Part shown: positions 6,327 to 15,675 of the stretch, one piece after another
How the letters are laid out: each line of letters begins with the position of its first letter
Numbering within the stretch: the first letter of the stretch is position 1
From: Halomonas sp.
GTDB lineage: Bacteria; Pseudomonadota; Gammaproteobacteria; Pseudomonadales; Halomonadaceae
DNA length: 64,000 nucleotides
Assembly (NCBI GenBank): GCA_018401555.1
Contig: JAGYKP010000080.1
Location: 1-64,000 of the forward strand
Direction: 5' to 3'
Made by a program: the position numbers and the translations under genes
Notes under the pieces: generated by a model
The model's database searches: none
What the model was told of the DNA's origin: nothing
Seen by the model: the letters and a program-made list of their open reading frames with translations, nothing else

Positions 6327-9179
6327 TCAGGCGCGCTCGATGCGGCACAGGGTGCACTTGGTTTCCTGCATCTGGGTCACGCTGTCGTAGCCGTAGGTGG
6401 TGGCGGTATTGGCTGCCTCGCCCAGCACATAGGGTGCCGAGCCCTCCGGATAGACGTCGTGCAGGCTCTCGCCCTGGAACATGCCGCCGAAGTGGAAGGG
6501 CATGAATACCACCTCGCGGGCCACGCGGTTGGTCACCAGAGCCTTGACCCTGACGCGGCCGCCCTCGGCGCCTTCGACCCAGACATCGTCGCCTTCACTG
6601 ATGCCCAGGTCGTTGGCCAGTGCCGGGTTGATCTCGACGAACATTTCCTGTTGCAGCTCCGCGAGCCACGACATGGAGCGGGTTTCTTCGCCGCCCCCTT
6701 CATACTCCACCAGGCGTCCCGAGGTGAGGATGATCGGGTAGTCCCCAGTCACGTCCTGCTCCTGGATACTCTTGTAGAGCGTCGGCAGGCGGTAGTGGGA
6801 GGCGACGTCGTCCCAGGTCGGGTAGTCCTCGACCAGGTCGCGGCGGCTGGTATACAGCGGCTCGCGGTGCTTGGGGATCGGGTCGGGGAAGGTCCAGACG
6901 TTGCAGCGTGCCTTGGCGTTGCCGAAGGGCGAACACTCGTGGGCGATGGCCACCCGCTGGATGCCGCCGGAGAGGTCGGTCTTCCAGTTCTTGCCCTCGG
7001 CCTCGGCCTGTTCCTCCGTGGTGAGGTCATCCCACCAGCCCAGGTCCTTGAGCATCTCGGCGGTGAACTCGGGATAGCCATCCTCGAGCTCGGAACCGGC
7101 GCTGAAGGAGCCATCGGAGAGGATGTTCTGGCCGTTGCGCTCGATGCCGAAACGGGCACGGAAGGTGAGGCCACCCTCGGAGACCTTCTTGCTGGTGTCA
7201 TAGAGGATCGGGGTGCCGGGATGGCCCATCTCGGCGTTGCCCCAGCAGGGCCATGGCAGCCCGTAGTAGTCACCATCGGCGGGGCCGCCCTCGGCCTTGA
7301 GGTCGCGGAAGCTGAAGGTGTGCCAGTTCTGCTGATGCGCCTTGAGACGCTCCGGGCTCTGGCCGGTGTAGCCCACGGTCCACATGCCGGCGTTGAACTC
7401 GCGGGTGATGTCCTCGATCACCGGTTCGGTGCCTTTGACCTCGATGTTCTTGAACAGCTGGTCGGCAAAGCCCAGCTTGCGCGAGAGCAGGTACATGATT
7501 TCATGGTCGGGCTTGGACTCGAACAGCGGTTCGATGACTTGGTCACGCCACTGGATCGAGCGGTTGGTGGCAGTCACACTACCGGTGGTTTCAAACTGCG
7601 TGGCAGCGGGCAGCAGGTAGACACCGTCCTGGCGGCCATGCATGACGCCTGCCACGGTGGGGTAGGGATCGACGATGACCATCATCTCCAGTTTCTGCAT
7701 CGCCTTTTGCATTTCAACGCCGCGGGTTTGCGAGTTGACCGCGTGGCCCCAGTAGAACATCGCTTTCAGCGCGGTGCGCTGGGAGATGTTTTCGTCCTCT
7801 TCCAGCACGCCATCTACCCAACGGGAGACGGTAATACCGTTGGAGTACATGGGCTTGCCGTCGGCGTACTCGGTGTCGTCGAAGCGGCCTTTCAGCCACT
7901 CGTAGTCGAGGTCCCATACCCGCGCCCAGTGCTTCCAGGCGCCTTCGGCCAGGCCGTAGTAGCCGGGCAGGGAGTGGGACATCAGGCCCAGGTCGGTTGC
8001 GCCCTGTACGTTGTCGTGACCACGCAGGATGTTGGCACCGCCGCCAGACTTGCCGATGTTGCCCAGTGCCAGCTCCAGGATGCAGTAGGCGCGGGTGTTG
8101 TTGTTGCCGGTGGTGTGCTGAGTACCGCCCATACACCACACGATGCAGCCCGGGCGGTTCTCGGCCAGGCGACGGGCGGTGTCGTACATCTGCGCCTCGG
8201 GCACGCCGGTGATGCGCTCCACTTCATCGGGTGGGAAGTTGGCGACCTCGGCGCGCACCTCGTCCAGGGCGTAGACGCGCTGGTCGATATACTCGCGATC
8301 TTCCCAGCCGTTGGCGAAGATGTGCCACAGCAGGCCCCAGATGAAGGCCACGTCGGAGCCGGGGCGGATGCGCACATAGCTGTTGGCCTTGGCGGCGGTC
8401 CGCGTGAAGCGCGGGTCGACGACGATGATCTCGGCGTTGCTGCGCTCCTTGGCCAGCAGGATATGCTGCATGGCCACCGGGTGGGCTTCACTGGGGTTGG
8501 AGCCGATGAACAGCATCGATTTGCTGTTATGCATATCGTTGAGCGAGTTGGTCATCGCCCCGTAGCCCCAGGTATTGGCCACGCCCGCCACAGTGGTGGA
8601 GTGGCAAATACGCGCCTGGTGGTCGGTATTGTTGGTACCGGCCAGGGCGGCGAACTTGCGCATCAGGTAGGCCTGTTCGTTGTTGAACTTGGCCGAGCCC
8701 AGCCAGTAGATGCTGTCGGGGCCATGCTGCTCGGTGAGCTGGAGCACCTTGTCGCCGATCTCCTCGATGGCGTCCTCCCAGCTCATGCGCTGCCATTCCC
8801 CACCCACCAGCTTCATGGGGTACTTGAGGCGGCGGCTGGAGTGGCCGTGCTGACGCAGCGAGGCGCCCTTGGCACAGTGGGCGCCTCGGTTGATCGGGTG
8901 GTCGAAGGCGGGCTCTTGCTTGGTCCAGATGCCCTCTTGAACCTCGGCATACACACCGCAGCCCACCGAGCAGTGGGAGCAGATGGTGCGCTTGGTCTCC
9001 ACCGGGGCATCGGAGAAAGCGGTCTTCTCGGCGGCCTCGGCGCGGCGCATCATCGGTGTGCCCATGAAACCGGCGGCGGCCAGGCCCCCGGTGGTCGCAC
9101 CGCTCCGCTTGAGGAACTGGCGACGTGAAATGCCCAGGCCCTGGGGCCGCTGGGACTGTGTCTTACGAGTCAGACGCAT
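6327..9179 (-). CDS. Formate dehydrogenase catalytic alpha subunit (Mo/W-bis-MGD)
   Basis: This 950-residue catalytic subunit of the DMSO reductase superfamily oxidises formate to CO2. It begins with a twin-arginine signal (SRRQFLKRSG, about residues 18-27), so it is exported folded. The proximal [4Fe-4S] cysteines are CSHCSVGCGVYAEV and HCAKGASL. The metal ligand is Cys in ARICHSTTVAG, where E. coli FdnG has selenocysteine; no UGA codon is used. The C-terminal MGD-binding domain includes LTSGRLVEYEGGGEETRS. Start MRLTRKTQ was chosen for its GGAGAGAG site. A metal (Mo or W) cannot be assigned from sequence. Confidence 0.96.
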   Translation of the reverse strand: MRLTRKTQSQRPQGLGISRRQFLKRSGATTGGLAAAGFMGTPMMRRAEAAEKTAFSDAPVETKRTICSHCSVGCGVYAEVQEGIWTKQEPAFDHPINRGAHCAKGASLRQHGHSSRRLKYPMKLVGGEWQRMSWEDAIEEIGDKVLQLTEQHGPDSIYWLGSAKFNNEQAYLMRKFAALAGTNNTDHQARICHSTTVAGVANTWGYGAMTNSLNDMHNSKSMLFIGSNPSEAHPVAMQHILLAKERSNAEIIVVDPRFTRTAAKANSYVRIRPGSDVAFIWGLLWHIFANGWEDREYIDQRVYALDEVRAEVANFPPDEVERITGVPEAQMYDTARRLAENRPGCIVWCMGGTQHTTGNNNTRAYCILELALGNIGKSGGGANILRGHDNVQGATDLGLMSHSLPGYYGLAEGAWKHWARVWDLDYEWLKGRFDDTEYADGKPMYSNGITVSRWVDGVLEEDENISQRTALKAMFYWGHAVNSQTRGVEMQKAMQKLEMMVIVDPYPTVAGVMHGRQDGVYLLPAATQFETTGSVTATNRSIQWRDQVIEPLFESKPDHEIMYLLSRKLGFADQLFKNIEVKGTEPVIEDITREFNAGMWTVGYTGQSPERLKAHQQNWHTFSFRDLKAEGGPADGDYYGLPWPCWGNAEMGHPGTPILYDTSKKVSEGGLTFRARFGIERNGQNILSDGSFSAGSELEDGYPEFTAEMLKDLGWWDDLTTEEQAEAEGKNWKTDLSGGIQRVAIAHECSPFGNAKARCNVWTFPDPIPKHREPLYTSRRDLVEDYPTWDDVASHYRLPTLYKSIQEQDVTGDYPIILTSGRLVEYEGGGEETRSMSWLAELQQEMFVEINPALANDLGISEGDDVWVEGAEGGRVRVKALVTNRVAREVVFMPFHFGGMFQGESLHDVYPEGSAPYVLGEAANTATTYGYDSVTQMQETKCTLCRIERA

Positions 9180-9205
9180 GACATCTCTCTCCTCGCTGGC
9201 GGCCG

Positions 9206-9409
9206 TCAATCACGCAGGGTGGCGTAGTAGGCCCGGACATGGGGGGTTTCACGATAGTGGCTGTCGGCCTTCTCGGGGGCAGCCTTCTCAGCGGTGTCGG
9301 CCTGGACCAGGGTCACGTGGCCCACGGCGGCAGCGGCACCCGCCGCGGCGGTGCCGGCTCCCAGGGTCTTCAGGAAGCGCCGGCGCTCCGGGCTGCTTGT
9401 CGTGCGCAT
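9206..9409 (-). CDS. Formate dehydrogenase region TAT-signal small protein
   Basis: This 67-residue protein consists almost entirely of a twin-arginine signal (RRRFLKTLGAGTAAAGAAAAVG) plus a short tail ending HVRAYYATLRD. Such proteins sit beside FDH alpha genes in many proteobacteria. Their role is unclear; a folding, export or assembly aid is the usual guess. Start MRTTSSPE was chosen because the sequence upstream looks non-coding and a GAGGAGAAC-type site precedes it. It lies 26 nt before the alpha gene in the same operon. Confidence 0.85.
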   Translation of the reverse strand: MRTTSSPERRRFLKTLGAGTAAAGAAAAVGHVTLVQADTAEKAAPEKADSHYRETPHVRAYYATLRD

Positions 9410-9486
9410 GGTGTTCTCCTCTCTCATTTTTCTCATCATTCTTGTTGTGGCCGCCAGTCGGCCTTGTTCTGTTGATGCCTGTCGGG

Positions 9487-10137
9487 TCAGGGCTCGATGA
9501 TCCTGACCGGGGAGCGCTCCGTCTCTGCGGCCAGCTGGCTGCGCTCCCGGGCGATGAAGGCCTGCCCGAGCTCTCCTGTTCGAGCATAGAAGGCCGTGTC
9601 GACTCGGGCCAGATCGTCCAGACAACGCTCAGTCCATGGTGCGAGGTGCGACATGAAGAAAGTGGCGGTCTCGGCCGAGCGGTCCTCGATCAGCATCGCC
9701 ATGATCTCGAACAGCGCGGCCAGGTGGTCCTCGGGATCGTGGCTGGACTCACTGCGCATGAAGCCGAGTCGACGCAGGTCCTCGCGTAGCGCTACCAGCG
9801 CCTGGTCCATCAGCTCGCCGTTGCGGTACCAGGAGGCGTAGGGGGTGATCTCGCCCTGGACCACGCCCACCAGGTGGCGGAAATGGGCGCGCTCGAGCTC
9901 GCTCGAGGTGGCGTCGGCGGCGGCGCCAGCGAGACCCGTCAGGGCCGCTGCCACGGGGTCCCTGCTCCCCTCGTCGTCATCCTCGAGCTCGAGTCTGGCG
10001 AGCCAGGCAAGCATTTCATCGTCGGCGGGCTCGCGTATCAGGCGTGCCAGCAGGCGGTAGAGGTCGGCGCGCAGCGCCACCTGCTCATCCGGCACTTCCT
10101 CCGTGGCCGGCACGGCCTGGTCCATCTCCTGGCTCAT
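9487..10137 (-). CDS. TorD/DmsD-family molybdoenzyme chaperone
   Basis: This 216-residue, all-helical cytosolic protein of the TorD family binds TAT signals of molybdoenzymes and holds them until the cofactor is loaded. Supporting features are the acidic N-terminus, LRADLYRLLARLIREPADDEML, the core with YASWYRNGELMDQALVALREDLRRLG, and the E-x2-x2-D-HLAALFEIMAML segment. It is placed between the polyferredoxin and the FDH structural genes, so it most likely matures FDH alpha. Confidence 0.87.
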   Translation of the reverse strand: MSQEMDQAVPATEEVPDEQVALRADLYRLLARLIREPADDEMLAWLARLELEDDDEGSRDPVAAALTGLAGAAADATSSELERAHFRHLVGVVQGEITPYASWYRNGELMDQALVALREDLRRLGFMRSESSHDPEDHLAALFEIMAMLIEDRSAETATFFMSHLAPWTERCLDDLARVDTAFYARTGELGQAFIARERSQLAAETERSPVRIIEP

Positions 10138-10141
10138 GGCG

Positions 10142-11860
10142 TCACACCTTCAATTGGGATTCGGGGTCGCGGACCATGCCCTGGTATACATCCTTGACGC
10201 GACAGTCCTCGCACATCTCCAGTCGCGCCGCGGCGTCGCCGGCGAAGTAGGGATGTTCGGCAAGTTTCGCCTTGATGGTGGCGATGGTGCTTGCGCTGGC
10301 GAAGGGCTTGCCACAGCGGATGCAGCAGAAGGGCGGCTCCTCGTGGCGAGCCTGGCGCTGGGTACGGCTCGCATCGGCCAGGAAGCCGGGCACCAGGCGA
10401 ATGGCATCCTCGGGACACGCCTCCACGCACAGGCCGCACTGCACGCAATCGGCTTCGCGATAGCTGAGCAGCGGAGTCTCGTCACCGCTGGCCAGGGCCG
10501 GGGTGGGGCAGTTGCTGACGCAGGCGAAGCAGAGCGTGCAGGCGTCGCGGTCGACCTCCAGCCCCCCGTAGGCCGACCCGTGCGGCATGGGGTGACGCTG
10601 GCCGTCGGCCTGACCGAGTGCCGTCAGGCGTGCCAGCACCTCCTCGAAGCGCTCCCGCTTGGGCTGCGTGGCTAGCTCGAGAGGTTCATCGCTGAGCGGC
10701 AGGTACTCCGGCAGGGCATCACGGGCGGCGCCATCGCCGCGCTGGATCCGCTTGATACGACCTGGCTCGTGACCCAGCGCCGCCAGCAGCGCCTGGGCCT
10801 GGTTGATCTGGTCATCGATGAAGGCGGACAGCGTGGGTGGCAGCTCGGGATGAACCTGAATACGCACCTCGGCGGCACCGGCGGCCAGCGCGGTGAGCCA
10901 CTGGTCGTGGCCGGCGTTGCCCAGTTCCTCCAGCGGGACGTCGAGCACATAGCCGGCGGGGTCATCCTCGGTCTCCAGGTCGCCGGCCTCGACGAAGCGC
11001 ATCACCGGCACGCTGCCACCCGCCTGGCGATAGGCGTCCAGCCAGCTGGCCAGGGCCTCCTGCTGACGCGCAGGTTCCGGCAGGCGGAACTGGATGGCGC
11101 CGGTGGGGCAGGCGCTGGAGCAGCTGCCGACACCCTGGCAGAGGTAGGGGTCGATCTCGATACGCGACTCGACGCGGCCCTTGTGACTGGAGATCGCGTC
11201 GGCGGGGCAGACCTCGAGGCAGCGGGTGCAGCCGACGTTGCCCGAGGCGGAGTGGGCGCAGAGGTCGGCGTTGATCTGGAAGTAGCGCGGCTTGTCGAAC
11301 TCGCCGACCAGTTCGGCGAACTCGTCCAGGACCGTATCGCACTCCGCGCCTCCCCAGGCGAGGTGGCGATAGCCGGGGGGTGGCAGTTCGAGTTCAAGGG
11401 CCGGTGAGCGGCCCAGATCGAGGATCAGGTCGGCATGCTGACGGCCGAGCAGCGGCAGCGTCAGGTCGAGCCGCTCGTCCGGGGCGTGGAGGCCAGCGCT
11501 GAACCGTCCCAGGTAACCCTCGATGCGCAACTGGCTGCGTTGCGCAGGTGACAGGGTCTGGCAGGGCAGGCGTCGCGTGCTCTCCAGCAGCGCCTCGACC
11601 TGCGTGTCGTCGAGGCCGGTATCGGCGGCAGACGGTTCGGTGATCAGCAGGGCGATGGCGGCAAGCCCTTGCCCCTGCAGGCGTTGAGCAGCCTGGCGCA
11701 CGCTGATCTCGTCGCCCAGGAGCAGGGCGTGTCCGGCGCTCTCGTAGGTGACACTGGCGGGGGTCAGGTTGACCGGCCAGGAGACGCGCTGTCGAGCCGC
11801 CTCGCGGGCGCTGCGGTTGGCAGCGTCGTCCACGGTCACGGCGTCAATGGGTGATGTCAT
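10142..11860 (-). CDS. Multi-cluster 4Fe-4S protein of the FDH locus
   Basis: This 572-residue polyferredoxin has two ferredoxin pairs. The first is near residues 200-260 (CxRCLEVCP preceded by CAHSASGNVGC, then CQGVGSCSSACP). The second is near 440-500 (CTLCFACVSNCP and CVQCGLCVEACP). A C-terminal cysteine patch (CCIRCGKPF, then CEDCR) may bind another metal. The non-cluster regions have no recognised catalytic motif. Homologues are regularly found with DUF3305, DUF3306 and TorD genes upstream of FDH. A role in electron transfer or cofactor loading is inferred, not shown. It lies 4 nt ahead of the chaperone gene. Confidence 0.85.
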   Translation of the reverse strand: MTSPIDAVTVDDAANRSAREAARQRVSWPVNLTPASVTYESAGHALLLGDEISVRQAAQRLQGQGLAAIALLITEPSAADTGLDDTQVEALLESTRRLPCQTLSPAQRSQLRIEGYLGRFSAGLHAPDERLDLTLPLLGRQHADLILDLGRSPALELELPPPGYRHLAWGGAECDTVLDEFAELVGEFDKPRYFQINADLCAHSASGNVGCTRCLEVCPADAISSHKGRVESRIEIDPYLCQGVGSCSSACPTGAIQFRLPEPARQQEALASWLDAYRQAGGSVPVMRFVEAGDLETEDDPAGYVLDVPLEELGNAGHDQWLTALAAGAAEVRIQVHPELPPTLSAFIDDQINQAQALLAALGHEPGRIKRIQRGDGAARDALPEYLPLSDEPLELATQPKRERFEEVLARLTALGQADGQRHPMPHGSAYGGLEVDRDACTLCFACVSNCPTPALASGDETPLLSYREADCVQCGLCVEACPEDAIRLVPGFLADASRTQRQARHEEPPFCCIRCGKPFASASTIATIKAKLAEHPYFAGDAAARLEMCEDCRVKDVYQGMVRDPESQLKV

Positions 11861-11922
11861 GCAGCCTCACGGTAGTGGTGTCGCGCTTGTTGTCGTTATT
11901 CGTCAAGATTGAAGAATCAGCA

Positions 11923-12504
11923 TTAACTAAATTTATTATCGCCGCCAATTGCCTCTTCGTCTAATCCATTCTCCGCGTCGGTTTCGGATCGCGCGGCGGC
12001 CTGATCGTCGTCGTCATTGCGCTCGTCACGCTGGTCCTCGGCCGGCTGTGGCGCCTCCGCCAGGAGTTCGCTCTCCGCAACCTCCGTCGCCTCGGGGGCC
12101 TCCTCGCTGGGGCGGGTCCAGCGCCGTAGCTGCTCCGCCACGTCCCGGGCCAACGGCTTGAGCACCTCGCGATAGTTCTCGTCGTAGTCATCGAGCCCAT
12201 CGCGGACCCCGTAGTTGCCGGAGGTCCACAGGCGACGAAGGGCGCGCCGGCGTAGCTGGCCGCTGACGCCCTGCTTGAGGTAGGCGGTAAAGTCGGCCCC
12301 GGCCGGCAGGTCGTCGGGATCGGGCAGGGTGTGATCGAGGCTGCCGGGCGCCAGTGCCTCGGGCTCGACTGCCATGTCCTGCGGCGCCTCACCGGCGGCC
12401 TCGTCCTCGGCATGCTCGGAGGTGCGTGCTACAGGCTCCCGGTCGGGCTCGCCCGGTACCTCTTCCCCCAGCTTGCGGCGCGACCAGCGTTCGAAGCGAC
12501 TCAT
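11923..12504 (-). CDS. DUF3306 family protein
   Basis: This is a 193-residue protein with the DUF3306 core (MSRFERWSRRKLGEEV at the N-terminus; TAYLKQGVSGQLRRRALRRLWTSGNYGVRDGLDDYDENY near 90-130). The flanks are acidic and low-complexity. It overlaps the DUF3305 stop by 4 nt (ATGA), which indicates translational coupling. Function is unknown. The family is almost always found with FDH accessory genes, so a maturation role is likely. Confidence 0.85.
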   Translation of the reverse strand: MSRFERWSRRKLGEEVPGEPDREPVARTSEHAEDEAAGEAPQDMAVEPEALAPGSLDHTLPDPDDLPAGADFTAYLKQGVSGQLRRRALRRLWTSGNYGVRDGLDDYDENYREVLKPLARDVAEQLRRWTRPSEEAPEATEVAESELLAEAPQPAEDQRDERNDDDDQAAARSETDAENGLDEEAIGGDNKFS

Positions 12505-12953
12505 GGCGTCATCTCCCGGGCGCGCCCCGCGCCCTTGCGCTTCTTCTTGCGTCCCTCCTCGGGAGCCTCGCCATGGCGGGCCAGGTAGGCCTCGAGCCAG
12601 GCCTGGATCGCCACTGGCATGGCCACGTCCAGCACCTGCTGCTCGCCGTCCATCCAGCTGGCGGCGACATCCTGGCTGGCGGTGATCGCCGAGGGAGTGG
12701 GGGACCCGCCGGCATCGCCACAGCGCACGAAGAGCCGAGGGGTATCGGAGGTAAGGTTGAAGCGGTAGGCGGCGCGCTCGGTCAGGGTGAGCTGCAGGGT
12801 CAGTGTCCAGGGCCCTCCATCCCCGGGCGTCAACTCGCGGATAAAGTGACGCCGCGAGACGAATCCCTTGATGCGGGTGGTTTCTTCACCCAGCGCAAGA
12901 CTCACGCTGCGGTGGTTGGTTAAGGCTGTCATCGAAGAAGGTCTCTCGGACAT
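12501..12953 (-). CDS. DUF3305 family protein
   Basis: This is a protein of about 150 residues in the DUF3305 family. The recognisable core is LTERAAYRFNLTSDTPRLFVRC, followed by SQDVAASWMDGEQQVLDVAMP and a Lys/Arg-rich C-terminus. It is the first gene of the FDH accessory and structural operon. Start MSERPSSM is preferred; an in-frame ATG 12 nt upstream is possible. Only 2-80 nt separate it from the divergent fdhD, depending on where fdhD really starts, so the two promoters must overlap the coding sequence. Confidence 0.82.
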   Translation of the reverse strand: MSERPSSMTALTNHRSVSLALGEETTRIKGFVSRRHFIRELTPGDGGPWTLTLQLTLTERAAYRFNLTSDTPRLFVRCGDAGGSPTPSAITASQDVAASWMDGEQQVLDVAMPVAIQAWLEAYLARHGEAPEEGRKKKRKGAGRAREMTP

Positions 12954-12955
12954 GG

Positions 12956-13881
12956 GTGAGTGCATTAAAGACTTTCAGTATCGTCAATGCCATCATGTGC
13001 CATCAACGTCTTTCAGGAGCCCGCACCGGATGTCACCGATCAGTCTCAGCCAGTGCCCGCCTGCCTGCCACCCTGGAGATCGAGGTCCTCGACGAGTATG
13101 GCGATCCGCGTCGTCAGGCGATCGCCGCCGAGCGGCCGCTGACCCTCTATCTCAACAAACGCGAGATCGTCACGCTGATGACCCTCGGGGCGGATCCCGA
13201 GGCACTGGTGGTGGGCTATCTGCGCAACCAGGGGTTGCTGGAGCGTCGCGAGGACCTGGAAGCGGTGCATGTCGACTGGGAGGTGGAGGCCGCCGCGGTG
13301 GTCACCCGGCACCTTCCCGAGGATCTCGACGAGCGCCTGGGGCATCGTACCGTCACCACCGGCTGTGGCCAGGGTACGGTGTTCGGTCGCATCCTGGATG
13401 CCGTCCCCGAGCACTCCTGCCGGATGCCCCGGTACGCCAGTCGGTGCTCTATGCCCTGCTCGAGAACCTGGGTGCCCACAACGAGACCTACCGCAGCGCC
13501 GGGGCGGTGCACGGCTGTGCGCTGTGCCGCCAGGACACGGTGCTCGACTTCGTGGAAGACGTTGGCCGCCACAACGCCGTGGATACCCTGGCGGGACGCC
13601 AGTGGCTGGGCGAGAGCGATACCGCCGGGGCGGATATCTTCTACACCACCGGCCGGTTGACCTCGGAGATGGTCATCAAGGTGGCCCAGATGGGCATCGG
13701 GGTGCTGGTGTCGCGCTCCGGGGTAACCCAGAAGGGAGTTGAACTGGCGGAGCGGTTCGGGGTCATGCTGGTGGCCCGGGCCAAGGGGCGCCACTTCCAG
13801 GCGATCCATGCCCACCGGCGCCTCGAGCTGGACGCCATTCCGGCCAGGCGACCCGGCGACCGGCAGCGCGTGAAGGCCTGA
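12956..13881 (+). CDS. fdhD: Formate dehydrogenase sulfurtransferase FdhD (frameshifted)
   Basis: FdhD hands sulfur from a cysteine desulfurase to the bis-MGD cofactor, making FDH active. Family segments seen are ERPLTLYLNKREIVTLMTLGADPEALVVGYL, TTGCGQGTVFG, GAVHGCALC, VEDVGRHNAVDTL and the C-terminal TTGRLTSEMVIKVAQMGI and SRSGVTQKGVELAE. The frame changes near 13415-13419, where adding one C gives HSLPDAPVRQSVL. The first 25-30 residues look atypical. A better start may be the ATG at 13030 preceded by CAGGAG, which would need a second small shift. Confidence 0.88.
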
Positions 13882-14514
13882 TCAGGTGACGTCGCCGCGG
13901 GTACACACCGACAGCACCACGGCATCCTCGCGACTGGTGGAGACCAGCGCATGGCCCATGGCGCTGTCGAAGTAGATGCTGTCCCCGCTCGCCATGCGCA
14001 GCGGCTCGTAGAACTCGGTATACAGCAGGATCTCGCCCTCCAGCACCATCAGGAACTCCTCACCGTCGTGACGGACCCACTCGCTGAACTCCTCGAAGCG
14101 GCGTGCCCGCACGATGGTCTTGAAGGGGATCATGCGCTTCTGGGCCAGCTCGCAGCTGAGCAGCTCGTGCTCGTAGGTCGGCGTCGGGTGCAGTTCCCCC
14201 TGGCCACGCGGGGTCAGGACACGACGCCCCGTGGTGCGCGCCTGCTGGCGAGGCGGGGAGAGCAGCTGGGGAAGGTCGATGCCCAGCCCGCCGATCAGCT
14301 TCTGGACCGCGGTGAAGGTCGGCGAGATCTGGTCGTTCTCGATCTTCGACAGGGTGGAGCGTGCCAAGCCGGTGCGCTGACTGACGTCTTCCAGGGTCCA
14401 CTGGTTGGCCAGGCGTATCTCGCGCAGGCGCTCGCCGAGGCGCAGCGGCTCGACGAAGGGCTTGCGACCGGAGGCGATGCGCAGGGCGGCATCCTGATCA
14501 TTGGTTGCAGTCAT
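13882..14514 (-). CDS. XRE-family regulator with C-terminal cupin domain
   Basis: This is a 210-residue transcription factor. An N-terminal helix-turn-helix (RLREIRLANQWTLEDVSQRTGLARSTLSKIENDQISPTF, about residues 26-65) is followed by a cupin sensor domain (about 120-205, with DGEEFLMVLEGEILLY and SGDSIYFDSAMGHAL). Such regulators usually respond to a small metabolite bound in the cupin. The start at MTATND is chosen; an upstream in-frame ATG adds 15 residues. It is convergent with fdhD (stops abut) and precedes the deacetylase gene on the opposite side, so its targets are unclear. Confidence 0.88.
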   Translation of the reverse strand: MTATNDQDAALRIASGRKPFVEPLRLGERLREIRLANQWTLEDVSQRTGLARSTLSKIENDQISPTFTAVQKLIGGLGIDLPQLLSPPRQQARTTGRRVLTPRGQGELHPTPTYEHELLSCELAQKRMIPFKTIVRARRFEEFSEWVRHDGEEFLMVLEGEILLYTEFYEPLRMASGDSIYFDSAMGHALVSTSREDAVVLSVCTRGDVT

Positions 14515-14609
14515 GGAGCGGGATTCACTATTGGAAACAGGTTTTCCAGAGCTTACCACAGCGCCACCCGGGGACGGCTATTCCGGGCGCAGGCAGCGCC
14601 GACGGTTTC

Positions 14610-15560
14610 CTAGCTGCCGGAAACAGCGTCGTCGAAGGGCAGCCCCAGCAGCGCCTTGACGTGGGCATCCACGCAGCGTCCCAGCGACTCCAGGTGATAG
14701 CCACCCTCGAGTACCGACACCAGCCGCCCATCGGCATAGAGCTCGGCGATCTCCAGCGCCATATGGGTCACCCAGTGGAAGTCCTCGTCCTCCAGGTTGA
14801 GCTCGGCCATATCGTCCTCGCGGTGGGCGTCGAAGCCCGAGGAGAGCAGGACCAGTTCGGGCTTGAAGCGGTGCAGCGCGGGCAGCCAGTCATCCTCGAT
14901 CGCGCGGCGGAAGGCGGCGCTGTCGGTGCCGGCTGAGAGCGGGGTGTTGACCACGTTCTGCCATTCGCTGCGCAGGTAGCGCCAGGGATAGAAGGGGAAC
15001 TGGAAGCTGGTGCAGACCAGCACCTCGGGGTCGTCCTTGAAGATGTCGATGGTGCCGTTGCACTGGTGGACATCGAAATCGAGGATGGCGATGCGCCGCG
15101 CGCCGTACTTCTTGCGGGCGTGGGCGGCGCCCACCGCGACGTTGTTATAGAAGCAGAAGCCCATGGCATCGGTGGCCTCGGCGTGATGGCCGGGTGGGCG
15201 CACCGCGCAGAAGACGTTGTCGGCCTGGTGGCGAAACACCTGGTCGACGCCGCGGATCACCGCCCCGGCAGCAACCCGCGCCGCATTGAGGCTGTCGGGG
15301 TTCATCATGGTGTCACTGTCCAGGGTGACGATCCCCTGCTCCGGCACACACTTGTCCAGGGCACGCAGGTGGCGCACGGGGTGGACCAGGGAGAGCTCCT
15401 CCTCGGTGGCCGGTCGCGCCTCCGACTGCATGGTCTGCTGCAGGGTGCCCGACAGGGACAGGCGGGCGCGGATCGCCTCGAGCCGCAGGGGGCTCTCCGG
15501 GTGTTCCGGCCCCATGTGGTGGAGGTGGCAGTCGGGATGGGTGATGTAACCGGTGATCAT
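14610..15560 (-). CDS. Histone-deacetylase-family protein (zinc amidohydrolase)
   Basis: This 316-residue enzyme of the arginase/deacetylase fold removes acetyl groups from lysine or polyamines. Active-site motifs are complete: RPPGHHAEATDAMGFCFYNN (tandem His pair), DFDVHQCNGT (Asp and His zinc ligands) and SSGFDAHREDDMA (third ligand Asp). An N-terminal loop HPDCHLHHMGPEHPESPLRL also fits the class. Start MITGYITHP matches homologues. It is transcribed divergently from a Pat-type acetyltransferase gene, with 115 nt between the starts. Substrate specificity (protein or polyamine) cannot be decided from sequence. Confidence 0.9.
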   Translation of the reverse strand: MITGYITHPDCHLHHMGPEHPESPLRLEAIRARLSLSGTLQQTMQSEARPATEEELSLVHPVRHLRALDKCVPEQGIVTLDSDTMMNPDSLNAARVAAGAVIRGVDQVFRHQADNVFCAVRPPGHHAEATDAMGFCFYNNVAVGAAHARKKYGARRIAILDFDVHQCNGTIDIFKDDPEVLVCTSFQFPFYPWRYLRSEWQNVVNTPLSAGTDSAAFRRAIEDDWLPALHRFKPELVLLSSGFDAHREDDMAELNLEDEDFHWVTHMALEIAELYADGRLVSVLEGGYHLESLGRCVDAHVKALLGLPFDDAVSGS

Positions 15561-15675
15561 GGCGCTCTCCGTGCTGACTGGGATCACTTTACTTGGGCCA
15601 AGCCCTTGCCAGACAGTGTCAATAGGTCGTACACAGTAGGCAGTCACTTCATGCGTCAATAGCCGGGAGATCGCC

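Noticed and set aside
6270..9128. Open frame of 952 codons on the plus strand across the FDH alpha gene
   Set aside because: The minus strand encodes a complete FDH catalytic subunit with cofactor and cluster motifs; the opposite frame has only low-information sequence rich in Gly, Val and Ala.
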